From positions 1 through 37,823 of the IMG/VR virus record IMGVR_UViG_3300020457_000026: a stretch of DNA of 37,823 nucleotides. The stretch is one strand, 5' to 3'. Both the position numbers and the translations under genes were made by a program. The DNA comes from a virus. Positions within the stretch are counted from its first letter, which is position 1, and each line of letters opens with the position of its first letter. The notes beneath the pieces were generated by a model. The model was not told where the DNA came from and searched no databases. It saw only the letters and a list, made by a program, of their open reading frames with translations. This document shows, piece by piece, positions 8,033-16,064 of this stretch.

Positions 8033-8280
8033 TATTAGAAATTATCTTTGGTTGTTTAGCAGTAACATTTGGATATACAACATTTAACCTTACAAGAAAA
8101 GTAGAAAGGTTAGAGGGTTGGGTTGAAGATTATGCTGCCAAAGTAATCATAACAAAAAATGTACTCGATGAATTAGATTCAGAGGGTAAGTTCGAATCCG
8201 ATGATGAAATCGGAACGGTCTTTGAGGGTATCAAAGAAACAATAAATGAATTAAACACTATAACTGAAAAGGATATATAA
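8029..8280 (+). CDS. Small membrane-anchored protein, 83 aa
   Basis: An N-terminal hydrophobic segment (ILEIIFGCLAVTFGYTTFNL) is followed by a helical, acidic cytoplasmic-type tail containing SEGKFESDDEIGTVFEGIKE. Short proteins with a TM helix and a 'F-x-SDDEIG' segment recur beside late-sigma genes in marine T4-like phages, as I recall them; this is recollection, not a search. It is coupled on both sides by ATGA and TAATG overlaps to the HD protein and the gp55-like sigma factor. Function unknown. Confidence 0.65.
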   Translation: MILEIIFGCLAVTFGYTTFNLTRKVERLEGWVEDYAAKVIITKNVLDELDSEGKFESDDEIGTVFEGIKETINELNTITEKDI

Positions 8281-9008
8281 TGCCAAGAAAAGCAAAAAAG
8301 GGTTCACCAAGATATTACTTCCATCAAGGAACTGAAGATGCAATCATCAGACATAATAAAGAAACTCGACCACACATGAGGGAGAGAATTTATAATGAAC
8401 ATATCAGAGTACCTTTTGAAAAGTTGTGTGAAAACATTATTCATACATTTAAGTTTTACTACTTTGATGTTCCAAGTGAAGATGTTAAACATGAGGTAGT
8501 TAGTTTCTTGTATATGAATATGCATAAGTTTACAGAGGGTAAAGGTAAGGCCTTCTCATACTTCAGTATTGTTGCTAAGAACTATTTGATTCTACATAAC
8601 AACAATAACTATAAAAGGTTAAAACAACACGATGGTGAGGAAGTTACTGATTACAAACGAGACCCTATTACAGAACAAAGAGCTCGTGAAAACGAACAAG
8701 TACAATTAGAGTACATGACTCAATTAGTAGAATATTGGAAAAACAATCTAACCACAGTCTTTAAACGAAAGAAAGATTTAGATGTTGCCAATGCTGTAGT
8801 TCAATTGATTGAAATGAAAGATAGTATTGATAACTTTAACAAGAAGGCATTATACATCTTGATTCGTGAGATGACTGGTTCCAACACACAACACATTACT
8901 CGTGTTATCAATGTGATGAAAAAACATCATCATCAATTACAAAAAACCTATATAGCTACAGGTTCTATCGAAACACGATGGACAGGTAGTTGGTTCAATT
9001 CTAAATAA
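8280..9008 (+). CDS. 55: T4 gp55-like late-transcription sigma factor, 242 aa
   Basis: Diverged phage sigma that redirects host RNA polymerase to late promoters, in T4 together with the sliding clamp. Residues ~45-115 match sigma region 2 of the gp55 group: FEKLCENIIHTFKFYYF, DVPSEDVKHEVVSFLYMNMHKF and the diagnostic GKAFSYFSIVAKNYLI. The C-terminal half has a helix-turn-helix-like run (ALYILIREMTGSNTQHITRVINVMKKHH) that may be a region-4 substitute. It is the last gene of the operon and is closed by the strong terminator at 9015. It probably activates the structural operon starting at 9445. Confidence 0.82.
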   Translation: MPRKAKKGSPRYYFHQGTEDAIIRHNKETRPHMRERIYNEHIRVPFEKLCENIIHTFKFYYFDVPSEDVKHEVVSFLYMNMHKFTEGKGKAFSYFSIVAKNYLILHNNNNYKRLKQHDGEEVTDYKRDPITEQRARENEQVQLEYMTQLVEYWKNNLTTVFKRKKDLDVANAVVQLIEMKDSIDNFNKKALYILIREMTGSNTQHITRVINVMKKHHHQLQKTYIATGSIETRWTGSWFNSK

Positions 9009-9014
9009 AACTAA

Positions 9015-9046
9015 AAAGGGGGAATCTCGGATAAGACTCCCCCTTT
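9015..9046. terminator. Bidirectional intrinsic terminator between convergent genes
   Basis: A GC-rich hairpin with stem AAAGGGGGA (9015-9023) and TCCCCCTTT (9038-9046), extendable past one mismatch by TC/GA pairs. The flanking T and A runs make it work in both directions. It separates the + strand sigma gene (ends 9008) from the minus-strand gene (ends 9067). Confidence 0.85.
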
Positions 9047-9066
9047 ATTATCTATCCGATATAGTA

Positions 9067-9288
9067 CTACTTACGGAATAAACCCACTAACACCAACAAT
9101 GCGACAAGACCGGCGAAGCCTGACTCGCCGAATGTGTTGATTATAGATGTTAGGTTACCAATAACATTGACACCGAAGATACCACTTCCAAATATTACTT
9201 CAGAAATCGCACCTATGGCTACCAAAGATAACATCATCTGAGCTAAGTCATCGATGTATCCTTTTACGAGTGTTATGATTTCCTTCAT
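9067..9288 (-). CDS. Small two-helix membrane protein on the minus strand, 73 aa
   Basis: The only credible minus-strand gene in the window. Two hydrophobic segments are visible (MMLSLVAIGAISEVIFGSGIFGV and GFAGLVALLVLVGLF) joined by a Gly/Asn-containing loop, with a short charged tail FRK. On its own strand it has GGGAG about 9 bases before the ATG and ends against the bidirectional terminator, both of which support expression. Size and topology would suit a holin or a small pore protein; a pilin-like or structural membrane peptide is also possible. No family recognised. Confidence 0.7.
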   Translation of the reverse strand: MKEIITLVKGYIDDLAQMMLSLVAIGAISEVIFGSGIFGVNVIGNLTSIINTFGESGFAGLVALLVLVGLFRK

Positions 9289-9444
9289 ATGGTCTTTCTC
9301 CCGTTAGTTATCAATTATGTCGGATTTTCACCGACTCGTATAATAACTATTGTATATATAGCACTTTTCGATTTTGATATATAAATATATACACCTATTT
9401 TTTAGAAGTTTAATATTTATTATTGATTAATCACAGGTAAAATT
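9289..9444. promoter_or_regulatory. Divergent regulatory region with late-promoter-like TATAAATA and a hairpin
   Basis: A 156-base gap between divergent genes. TATAAATA at 9380-9387 is identical to the T4 late-promoter core and lies 57 bases before the first structural gene, which fits the gp55-like sigma encoded just upstream. GTCGG-attttca-CCGAC at 9319-9335 is a perfect 5-bp hairpin in the leader of the minus-strand gene. TATTTATTATTGA at 9414-9426 recurs exactly at 23928-23940. Confidence 0.5.
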
Positions 9445-9822
9445 ATGGCAATAGATTTCGAAATATTCGAGGGTAAAACCCTATCAGATGTATTCAAAGA
9501 CATCTATGATAATTCCAAACGAAACAAAGAACAATTAGAAGTATTAATGAAAGAGGTAGTTGGGTTTATTAAAGATGGTGATACAGCTGTGCAAATCATT
9601 CCTATGTTGAAAGAGTACTTAGAAATCAATGTAAAGAATGATGAACAATTAGTTAAGTTAGCAACTATTGTACAAAGATTAGCCAATGCTAGTAAACAAG
9701 GTGATTCAGATGGAGAGTTTGGATTAACCGATGCTGAAAAAGAACAATTGATGAGTTCAATAGAAGAAACAGTAAATGAGTTACAAGACCATAATGATAA
9801 TATACTAAGTAAGATAAACTAA
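9445..9822 (+). CDS. Phage structural-operon protein of unknown function, 125 aa
   Basis: First gene after the late-promoter-like element; its stop overlaps the next ATG (TAATG). The protein is soluble and almost entirely helical, with heptad-like stretches (NSKRNKEQLEVLMKEVVGFI, TDAEKEQLMSSIEETVNELQDHNDNIL). Its place immediately before the gp5-like baseplate gene suggests a baseplate hub, chaperone or assembly role; T4 has small hub-assembly proteins of this kind, but I see no direct similarity. Function is inferred from position only. Confidence 0.7.
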   Translation: MAIDFEIFEGKTLSDVFKDIYDNSKRNKEQLEVLMKEVVGFIKDGDTAVQIIPMLKEYLEINVKNDEQLVKLATIVQRLANASKQGDSDGEFGLTDAEKEQLMSSIEETVNELQDHNDNILSKIN

Positions 9823-10970
9823 TGGCATATGAACAGAAACCTGGTAGAGGTACTTCGATACCTGAACGAGGTGGAATACAAACATTAAATTCACTAAAAA
9901 AACGAATAAACGAGATAGTTCAAGAATCTAAGTTTTATGAATTAGAACCTGTAGAAGTTCTTGAAGTACATCTTGATGATACAAAATCGTCTTTCCCAAC
10001 AATAGAGGGTGAGCCTGATTATGCATATATTGGTGGTGTGATTGGTAGGTTTGTGTTTTCGGAACAAGGATTGAATATTGATAGATGTAAAAATTTTAAA
10101 CCATTGAATCCTAACATGAACATTACACCAGCCGTTGGTGAAATTGTAATTGGTGTAAAATATTTATCTGATTATTATTTTACAAGTGCTGTAAACTTAT
10201 TTGGTAATCCTAATTTAAATGTACAACATGGTGTTAGTAGAATTAAAAGAAAAAATACACTATCTTCAAAACAAGGTATTACCACACCAGCTGAAGAAAA
10301 TGATACAAATACAAATGTAGGATATTATCTTGATGATGGTAGAAATAAAGATGCTAGAAAAATTTTACCTAATGAGGGTGATATTATTCTTGAGGGTAGA
10401 TTTGGAAACTCTATTAGAATTGGTAGTGATTTAAAAAATGGAAATACAGAATCACCAAATATTATTTTAAATGTTGGACAAACAATTGAAGGTGATACAA
10501 AAGTTCCTATAGAAGAAAAGATTGATACTGATGGTTCAAGTATTTATCTCACAACAAATCAAACATTAGATTTTACACCAGCAATTGAAAGTAAAGTTAT
10601 TACAGGTGAGATGAGTGGTAAAAATATTTTATTGAGTTCAGATAGAATTTTATTTAACTCAAAAGAGAAAGGTGATATTGGAATGTTTAGTGCTAACAAT
10701 ATATCTTTGGGTTCAGTTGGTAAAATTGTTATGGAATCACCAGAGGTAAAGATTGGTGGTGATGAGGCAGAAGAACCACAAGTATTAGGACAAACATTAT
10801 TTGATAAGTTAGATGCTTTAGTTACAGCCATTGGTAATGTAGTGGGCATACCAACACCAACAGGCCCAACACCAGCACCCATAAGTGCGGCACCAAGTTG
10901 GCCGGCAGTTACTGCGGCTATGGCACAAGTAAAATTAGCGTTAAGTAAGAAACATAAAATAAATGAATAA
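9822..10970 (+). CDS. Baseplate central spike (gp5/Vgr-like) protein, 382 aa
   Basis: Residues ~40-130 look like an OB-fold region (VEVLEVHLDD, YIGGVIGRFVFSE, PAVGEIVIGVKYL). The middle (ILPNEGDIILEGRFGNSIRIGS, NIILNVGQTI) and the later SGKNILLSSDRILFNSK, NNISLGSVGKIVMESPEVKIGG form short repeated strands like the trimeric beta-helix of gp5/gpV spikes. No T4-type lysozyme domain is seen. The C-terminus is rich in Pro/Ala (IPTPTGPTPAPISAAPSWP) before a helix. The position just ahead of gp25 and gp6 agrees with a central hub/spike role in membrane piercing. Confidence 0.72.
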   Translation: MAYEQKPGRGTSIPERGGIQTLNSLKKRINEIVQESKFYELEPVEVLEVHLDDTKSSFPTIEGEPDYAYIGGVIGRFVFSEQGLNIDRCKNFKPLNPNMNITPAVGEIVIGVKYLSDYYFTSAVNLFGNPNLNVQHGVSRIKRKNTLSSKQGITTPAEENDTNTNVGYYLDDGRNKDARKILPNEGDIILEGRFGNSIRIGSDLKNGNTESPNIILNVGQTIEGDTKVPIEEKIDTDGSSIYLTTNQTLDFTPAIESKVITGEMSGKNILLSSDRILFNSKEKGDIGMFSANNISLGSVGKIVMESPEVKIGGDEAEEPQVLGQTLFDKLDALVTAIGNVVGIPTPTGPTPAPISAAPSWPAVTAAMAQVKLALSKKHKINE

Positions 10971-10973
10971 AAT

Positions 10974-11507
10974 ATGAGTTGGGCGATATTTAGAAGTAAC
11001 TATAGAAAAGCTATTAAGAATAATGAAAAGGATATGGCTAGTGTGATTGCAGATTCATATGGGATATGTACAAAAGCTGGAACATCAATACCAGGTGGGC
11101 CAGTATTACAAGGTAATGTAGAGGGTTTAAAATCACAATTAAAAACATCTTTCAATTCACTTGGAGCATATCCAATGAGTACTGCATTAGATACTGGTTT
11201 AAAATTATTTTGGTTGGGTAGTTCGACTGTGACAGGATTCATTTGTACAAATCCTGGTTTTACATCTCTCTACATACCAAAGAAAGCACAAGAATCAAAA
11301 GACTTAGATGATTTTGTAAATTACATGATATCATGTTTTGAAACATTTCATAAACAATTGGTGTTTACTAATCCAGCGGGTGCTCCATCATTTGGATATG
11401 AAATAATTTTGAAAGAGAAAGATTCTGATGGTGGTGGTGAAGTGGATGTCGCAGAAAAAGTTAGAGGAACTAATCCAGAAGATGAAACTGATGATAAAGA
11501 TTTTTAA
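10974..11507 (+). CDS. Baseplate-region protein of unknown function, 177 aa
   Basis: Follows the spike gene by 3 bases. N-terminal half is helical (WAIFRSNYRKAIKN); the middle has Gly/Ser-rich turns (AGTSIPGGPVLQGNV, GLKLFWLGSSTVTGFI) and then a helix (DLDDFVNYMISCFETFHKQL). The C-terminal 30 residues are strongly acidic (EKDSDGGGEVDVAEKV...DETDDKDF) and probably disordered. Conserved gene order in T4-like marine phages places such proteins between the spike and gp25; its role there is unknown. No catalytic motif is visible. Confidence 0.7.
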   Translation: MSWAIFRSNYRKAIKNNEKDMASVIADSYGICTKAGTSIPGGPVLQGNVEGLKSQLKTSFNSLGAYPMSTALDTGLKLFWLGSSTVTGFICTNPGFTSLYIPKKAQESKDLDDFVNYMISCFETFHKQLVFTNPAGAPSFGYEIILKEKDSDGGGEVDVAEKVRGTNPEDETDDKDF

Positions 11508-11519
11508 CAAGAGGAGTTA

Positions 11520-11996
11520 ATGATGAAGAAAAATGACTTAATAAAAATAATCGAATTAGTAGTTCGTAAAGAAGTCAAAAAACAGATGAATGAGATATTT
11601 ATTAAGGAGAATAAATCATCTCTTAAATCGCTTACACCAAAAAAACAAGTTGTAAAGAAAAAAGCAGTACAGAAAAAACCTGTACAATATACCGAGAACA
11701 AAGCACTTAACGAAGTATTAAATGAGACTGTTGCTTTAAGTAAAGGTGATGAAATGGATGAGTATCCAACAATGGGTGGTGGTGTATTCGATTCAAGTAG
11801 AGCATCAGAACTTTTAGGTTACGGAGAGAGTATGGCAGCTGGTGGTGATAAAGAAACACAAAGAAACATGATAGCCGCACAAACTTTGAGAGAAAAGAAT
11901 GTAAATGTAAATGATGTACCTGAAAGTTTAGTAAATGCTTTAACAAGAGATTATAGTGATTTAATGAAACACGATAAATTCAAGAGTAAAAAATAA
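11520..11996 (+). CDS. Baseplate-region protein with basic N-terminal half, 158 aa
   Basis: Start supported by GAGGAG 5-6 bases upstream; a second ATG follows at once (11523). The N-terminal helix (IIELVVRKEVKKQMNEIF) leads into a Lys-rich linker (PKKQVVKKKAVQKKPVQ), then a short conserved-looking segment (MDEYPTMGGGVFDSSRASELLGYG) and a helical C-terminus. The stop overlaps the gp25 start (TAATG), so synthesis is coupled to the wedge protein. It may be an assembly factor or a small structural component. Family not recognised. Confidence 0.7.
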   Translation: MMKKNDLIKIIELVVRKEVKKQMNEIFIKENKSSLKSLTPKKQVVKKKAVQKKPVQYTENKALNEVLNETVALSKGDEMDEYPTMGGGVFDSSRASELLGYGESMAAGGDKETQRNMIAAQTLREKNVNVNDVPESLVNALTRDYSDLMKHDKFKSKK

Positions 11997-12421
11997 TGGC
12001 AAGAGCAGTAGTTAGAGAATTAAACGAAGACCGAGATGCATTTTTCGGATTAACTTTTCCTATAAGGATAGGAACCGATAATAATTTTATCAGGTCTCAA
12101 ACCTTAAGGGAACAGGCTTCTTCTAATATTAAGAATCTACTACTAACCAATAAAGGTGAAAGAGTTGGACAACCAGAATTTGGTTCTGATTTACCATCAA
12201 TATTATTCGAACCATTTGATGATAACATAGGTGATAGGATAGAAGAAGCTATTCATGAAGCATTAGAAAGATGGTTACCTTATGTAGAAGCACAAAATAT
12301 AGTTACTATGGTGGATGAAACAAATCCAAATAATGTAATCGTATCATTAGAGTTTAGGGTTACTATTGATGACCCCGATGCCATAGAAAATATAACATTT
12401 AATTTTAATACTGGAGCTTAA
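11996..12421 (+). CDS. 25: Baseplate wedge protein gp25 (GPW/gp25 family), 141 aa
   Basis: Core sheath-initiator/wedge protein of contractile tails. Family signatures are visible: FPIRIG near residue 22, a helix (SQTLREQASSNIKNLLLTNKGERVG in outline) and the highly conserved QPEFGSDLPSILFEP, followed by a strand-rich C-terminus. The length (141) is normal. It directly precedes the gp6 wedge gene, the standard order in T4-like, P2-like and T6SS-like clusters. Confident assignment. Confidence 0.93.
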   Translation: MARAVVRELNEDRDAFFGLTFPIRIGTDNNFIRSQTLREQASSNIKNLLLTNKGERVGQPEFGSDLPSILFEPFDDNIGDRIEEAIHEALERWLPYVEAQNIVTMVDETNPNNVIVSLEFRVTIDDPDAIENITFNFNTGA

Positions 12422-12422
12422 G

Positions 12423-14396
12423 ATGCCAACACAGAATCCTGATTATAACACACAAAAGAAAACTATAAGAAAAGATGTTAATTATTTGGGTAGAGAATTT
12501 TCTTCTATTAGAAATAATCTAATTGAATTTGCTAAATCTTATTTCCCAAAAACTTATAATGATTTTAATGAATCAGACCCTGGTATGATGTTCATTGAAA
12601 TGGCAGCGTATGTTGGTGATGTTCTTAACTTTTATGTTGATAATCAATATCGTGAAACATTATTACATAGTGCAGAAGAAAAGAAAAATATTTTTAAGAT
12701 TGCACAATCGTATGGATACAAACCAAAACTTAGTTCACCTGCAACTGCAATTTGTGATATAAGTGTTGAGGTTCCAGCCATACAAGTTGGACAAACTTTT
12801 GAAGCTGATTTAAATTATGCTCCTGTACTTGATGCCGATAGTTCTTTTGCATCTACAGGTGGAACAACATTTAGATTGATGGATGATATTAATTTTAAAG
12901 TATCAAGTTCATTAGATTCTATGGATATTGAAGTATCACAAACTTCTGGTACAGAACCAACACATTTTAGATTAACTAAAAAAGGTATTGTAAAATCAGG
13001 AAAGAAAACTACACAATCTTTTACTTTTGGAAATGCAGTAAAGTTTGATAAAGTGATATTGAACAATGATAATGTTGTTGATGTGGTTAAGTGTATAGAT
13101 GGTAATGGTGACCAATGGTATGAAGTTCCTTTTCTAGCACAAGATACTGTATTCAAATCTGTAGAAAATACAGATTTAAATAGTCCTGATTTATCTTCAT
13201 TCAAAAAAGAATCACCTTTTCTTTTACAATTATTTAAAACAACAAAAAGATTTACAAGATATGTTCGTAGTGATGGTAAAACAGAAATAAGATTTGGTGC
13301 AGGTATTAGTAATAATGCTGATGAAGAAATTATACCAAATCCTGATAATGTTGGTAGTTCACTTGGTAATGGTATATCAAAACTTGATGAATCATTTGAC
13401 CCAAGTAATTTCTTAAAAACACAAACTTATGGTTTGGCACCAAGTAATAATACTTTAACATTTACCTATACACATGGTGGTAGTATATTAGATAATGCTG
13501 CTACTAATACAATTACTAATTTAGATGAAATTAATTTTACTATTGATGAGACAGGATTAGAAACACAAAAAATTACTGATATGAAAGCTAGTTTGAGTAT
13601 TACCAATGAAACACCAGCAACAGGTGGTTCGAGTGGTGAAACAAATGAAGAGGTTAGACAAAATGCCTTGGCTTTCTTTAATTCACAAAATAGAGCTGTT
13701 ACTAAAGAGGATTATATTATTCGAACATATGCTTTACCACAAAAGTTTGGTAACATAGCAAAAACTTTTATTGTACAAGATGAACAATTAGAATCATTTA
13801 CTAACTTAATTATGAAAGATGGTAAGATAGCAAAGAACACAGGAACATCTTCCATAGCAAATCCATTGGCATTGAATATGTATGTTTTAGGTTACGATGC
13901 CAAAGGTAATCTTGTTACATTAAACAGAGCAGTAAAACAAAATTTAAAAACTTATTTATCTCAATATAGATTGATGACTGATGCTATTAATATTAAAGAT
14001 GCCTACATTGTAAACATCGGAGTTAAGTTTAGTATCATAACACAAAGAGGGTTTAATAAAAATGAAGTATTATTAAAATGTGTTGATGAAGTGAAAAAAC
14101 ATTTTTCTGTACTGAGATGGCAAATTGGTCAACCAATTATTCTAAGTGATATTGCTTACAAGATTTCATTAGTGGATGGGGTGGCAAGTGTTGTACCACC
14201 AGCAGATGATAATCCACAAAAACAAATGGTTGTTATACAAAACAAATTTCAAACATCGAGTGGATATAGTGGCCATGTATATGATATACAATCTGCTACA
14301 AAAGATGGTGTTGTATATCCATCATTAGACCCTTGTATCTTTGAGGTGAAGTTTCCTAACATCGATATACAAGGTAGAGTAATAGGAGATATCTAA
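12423..14396 (+). CDS. 6: Baseplate wedge protein gp6 (baseplate J-like), 657 aa
   Basis: Forms the inner ring of the baseplate with gp25. The N-terminal DVNYLGREFSSIRNNLIEFAKSYFP, NESDPGMMFIEMAAYVGDVLNFYVDN and HSAEEKKNIFKIAQSYGYKP are typical of gp6/gpJ. The central RYVRSDGKTEIRFGAG and C-terminal SQNRAVTKEDYIIR and NIGVKFSI...ILSDIAYKISLVDGV match the J-like core. At 657 residues it is the size of T4 gp6 (660). It starts one base after the gp25 stop and is coupled by TAATG to the next gene. Confidence 0.92.
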   Translation: MPTQNPDYNTQKKTIRKDVNYLGREFSSIRNNLIEFAKSYFPKTYNDFNESDPGMMFIEMAAYVGDVLNFYVDNQYRETLLHSAEEKKNIFKIAQSYGYKPKLSSPATAICDISVEVPAIQVGQTFEADLNYAPVLDADSSFASTGGTTFRLMDDINFKVSSSLDSMDIEVSQTSGTEPTHFRLTKKGIVKSGKKTTQSFTFGNAVKFDKVILNNDNVVDVVKCIDGNGDQWYEVPFLAQDTVFKSVENTDLNSPDLSSFKKESPFLLQLFKTTKRFTRYVRSDGKTEIRFGAGISNNADEEIIPNPDNVGSSLGNGISKLDESFDPSNFLKTQTYGLAPSNNTLTFTYTHGGSILDNAATNTITNLDEINFTIDETGLETQKITDMKASLSITNETPATGGSSGETNEEVRQNALAFFNSQNRAVTKEDYIIRTYALPQKFGNIAKTFIVQDEQLESFTNLIMKDGKIAKNTGTSSIANPLALNMYVLGYDAKGNLVTLNRAVKQNLKTYLSQYRLMTDAINIKDAYIVNIGVKFSIITQRGFNKNEVLLKCVDEVKKHFSVLRWQIGQPIILSDIAYKISLVDGVASVVPPADDNPQKQMVVIQNKFQTSSGYSGHVYDIQSATKDGVVYPSLDPCIFEVKFPNIDIQGRVIGDI

Positions 14397-15574
14397 TGCA
14401 TTATTTTGAGTACCCAATAACCGATACAACAATATATGAGGGTGAAGTAACTTCATCAATCAATACAGGTTTAGACCAGATTATAGAAGTAGAGAAGCAT
14501 GTTAATTCTACAGGAACTACTGTAAATGTTTCTCGTATATTAATGCAGTTTGATTACAATTATATTTCACAATCAATACAAAGTGGAATAATTCCAAGTA
14601 CTGCAAAATATTATTTAAATTTATATGATGCTAGTTCTCAAGAGTTGGCGGTTGAACAAACATTATTTGCCTACATCATTAGTGGAAGTTGGAATGGTGG
14701 TACAGGTACTAAAGATAGAGACCCTGCACTAAGTGATGGTGCTAGTTGGAAGTATCGTGATAGTGATACAGTAAAATCTACTTGGATGGGTGGAACAGAT
14801 ACTAATCAAGGTGGTAGTTGGTTTACAAGTTCTGTATCACAATATAATGTTAGTGCCTCAGAAAGTTTAGTATACGAAACAAAAGATATCAGAATGGATA
14901 TTACAGGTTTAGTTAATAATCATATATACTCAAGTTCTGTATATCCTAATTATGGATTTATAATTAAACGAGAAAACTTACATACATCATCGAGTAGATT
15001 TTCAATATTTGACCCAACCACAGCAACAGGTTCGGCAGAGGGTGATGCAACTCAATTAGGACATTTAAGATTTTTCTCAAGAGAAACAAATACAATCTTT
15101 CCACCTAAGTTAGAAGTTGAATGGGATGATTCAAGTTTTTCAACAGGAAGTTTATCAGCATTGAGTTCAACCGATTTAGAAAATCTAACAATTTATTTCA
15201 AAGGTTTACGAGATGAGTATAAACAAAAATCAAAAGTAAAATTTAGATTAGTTGGTAGAGAATTATATCCTACTCGTGGATTTGATACCACACCAGCAGC
15301 ATTGACTGTTAAGTATCTACCAAGTGGTAGTACGGCTATCAATCAAGGTACTTATTATTCAGTAGTTGATGCTTTAACCGAAGATGTGATTGTACCATTT
15401 GGAACAGGCTCTATTGTGAGTTGTGATTCTACAGGTAATTATTTTAACTTATGGATGGATGGGTTTATGCCAGAGAGACATTATAAGTTTCAAATAAAAG
15501 TAGTAAGTGGAAGTGGAGCAGATGAAACTTCCCAAGTTTATGATGATGGATTTGAATTTAAAGTGGTGAGGTAA
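14396..15574 (+). CDS. Baseplate/tail structural protein with DNRLRE-like N-terminus, 392 aa
   Basis: Strand-rich secreted-looking but signal-less virion protein. Residues ~1-230 have the layout of a DNRLRE-type beta-sandwich (TTIYEG...NTGLDQIIEVEK...VSRILMQFDYN...AKYYLNLYD...LVNNHIYSS...YGFIIKRE). The remainder carries further sandwich strands ending in RHYKFQIKVVSG and FEFKVVR. Ser/Thr/Gly-rich composition is typical of extracellular phage fibres. Position right after gp6 is where gp7/gp8-type outer wedge or fibre-anchoring proteins lie. Exact role not resolved. Confidence 0.72.
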   Translation: MHYFEYPITDTTIYEGEVTSSINTGLDQIIEVEKHVNSTGTTVNVSRILMQFDYNYISQSIQSGIIPSTAKYYLNLYDASSQELAVEQTLFAYIISGSWNGGTGTKDRDPALSDGASWKYRDSDTVKSTWMGGTDTNQGGSWFTSSVSQYNVSASESLVYETKDIRMDITGLVNNHIYSSSVYPNYGFIIKRENLHTSSSRFSIFDPTTATGSAEGDATQLGHLRFFSRETNTIFPPKLEVEWDDSSFSTGSLSALSSTDLENLTIYFKGLRDEYKQKSKVKFRLVGRELYPTRGFDTTPAALTVKYLPSGSTAINQGTYYSVVDALTEDVIVPFGTGSIVSCDSTGNYFNLWMDGFMPERHYKFQIKVVSGSGADETSQVYDDGFEFKVVR

Positions 15575-15575
15575 A

Positions 15576-16064
15576 ATGCCATACACAATTAAAAGAGCTA
15601 GAAAAAAAGATTTCTATAAAAATGTTCAAGATGCAGATGAACAAAAACATTTGAAAAAAGTAGAAGAGGAAAGAAAGAGAGCACAGATATCTGGTTCAGC
15701 ACTTGATGCTACCGACCCACTAAGGGATGAAAGAGGATATTTGTTATCATATGAAGACCCTGAAAATGTTAGAAATGATGGAACACCAGTTTCACTTGAA
15801 GAAGATTATCAATATGTAAGATTATCAGTTACACAAAAATCATCTAATACAAGTTTGTTTGAAAAATACTTAGGAGAGAAATCTGAATTTACAGAATTTA
15901 CTGATGAAGAAACTATAGAAGAATCAGAAACACCTACAGCAGAAGAATTACAAAGATTGAGAGATACACTAAAAAATGAGATTGATGCTCAAGTAACACT
16001 AAACCAAGATTTAGAAACAGAGATTGGAAATTTACAAGCAAGAATAGTGGAGTTAAATGACTAA
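15576..16064 (+). CDS. Coiled-coil baseplate-region protein, 162 aa
   Basis: Highly charged. A basic start (TIKRARKKDFYKNV) is followed by a Lys/Glu-rich helix and a middle acidic stretch (FTDEETIEESETPTAEE). A C-terminal coiled coil follows (LRDTLKNEIDAQVTLNQDLE, EIGNLQARIVELN). Its stop overlaps the start of the 1629-residue structural gene, so the two are probably made together; the coiled coil could trimerise it or act as its chaperone. No family recognised. Confidence 0.68.
   Translation: MPYTIKRARKKDFYKNVQDADEQKHLKKVEEERKRAQISGSALDATDPLRDERGYLLSYEDPENVRNDGTPVSLEEDYQYVRLSVTQKSSNTSLFEKYLGEKSEFTEFTDEETIEESETPTAEELQRLRDTLKNEIDAQVTLNQDLETEIGNLQARIVELND

Noticed and set aside
12815-13204. 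129-codon minus-strand ORF inside gp6
   Set aside because: Antisense shadow of the well-supported gp6 frame, with low-complexity composition.
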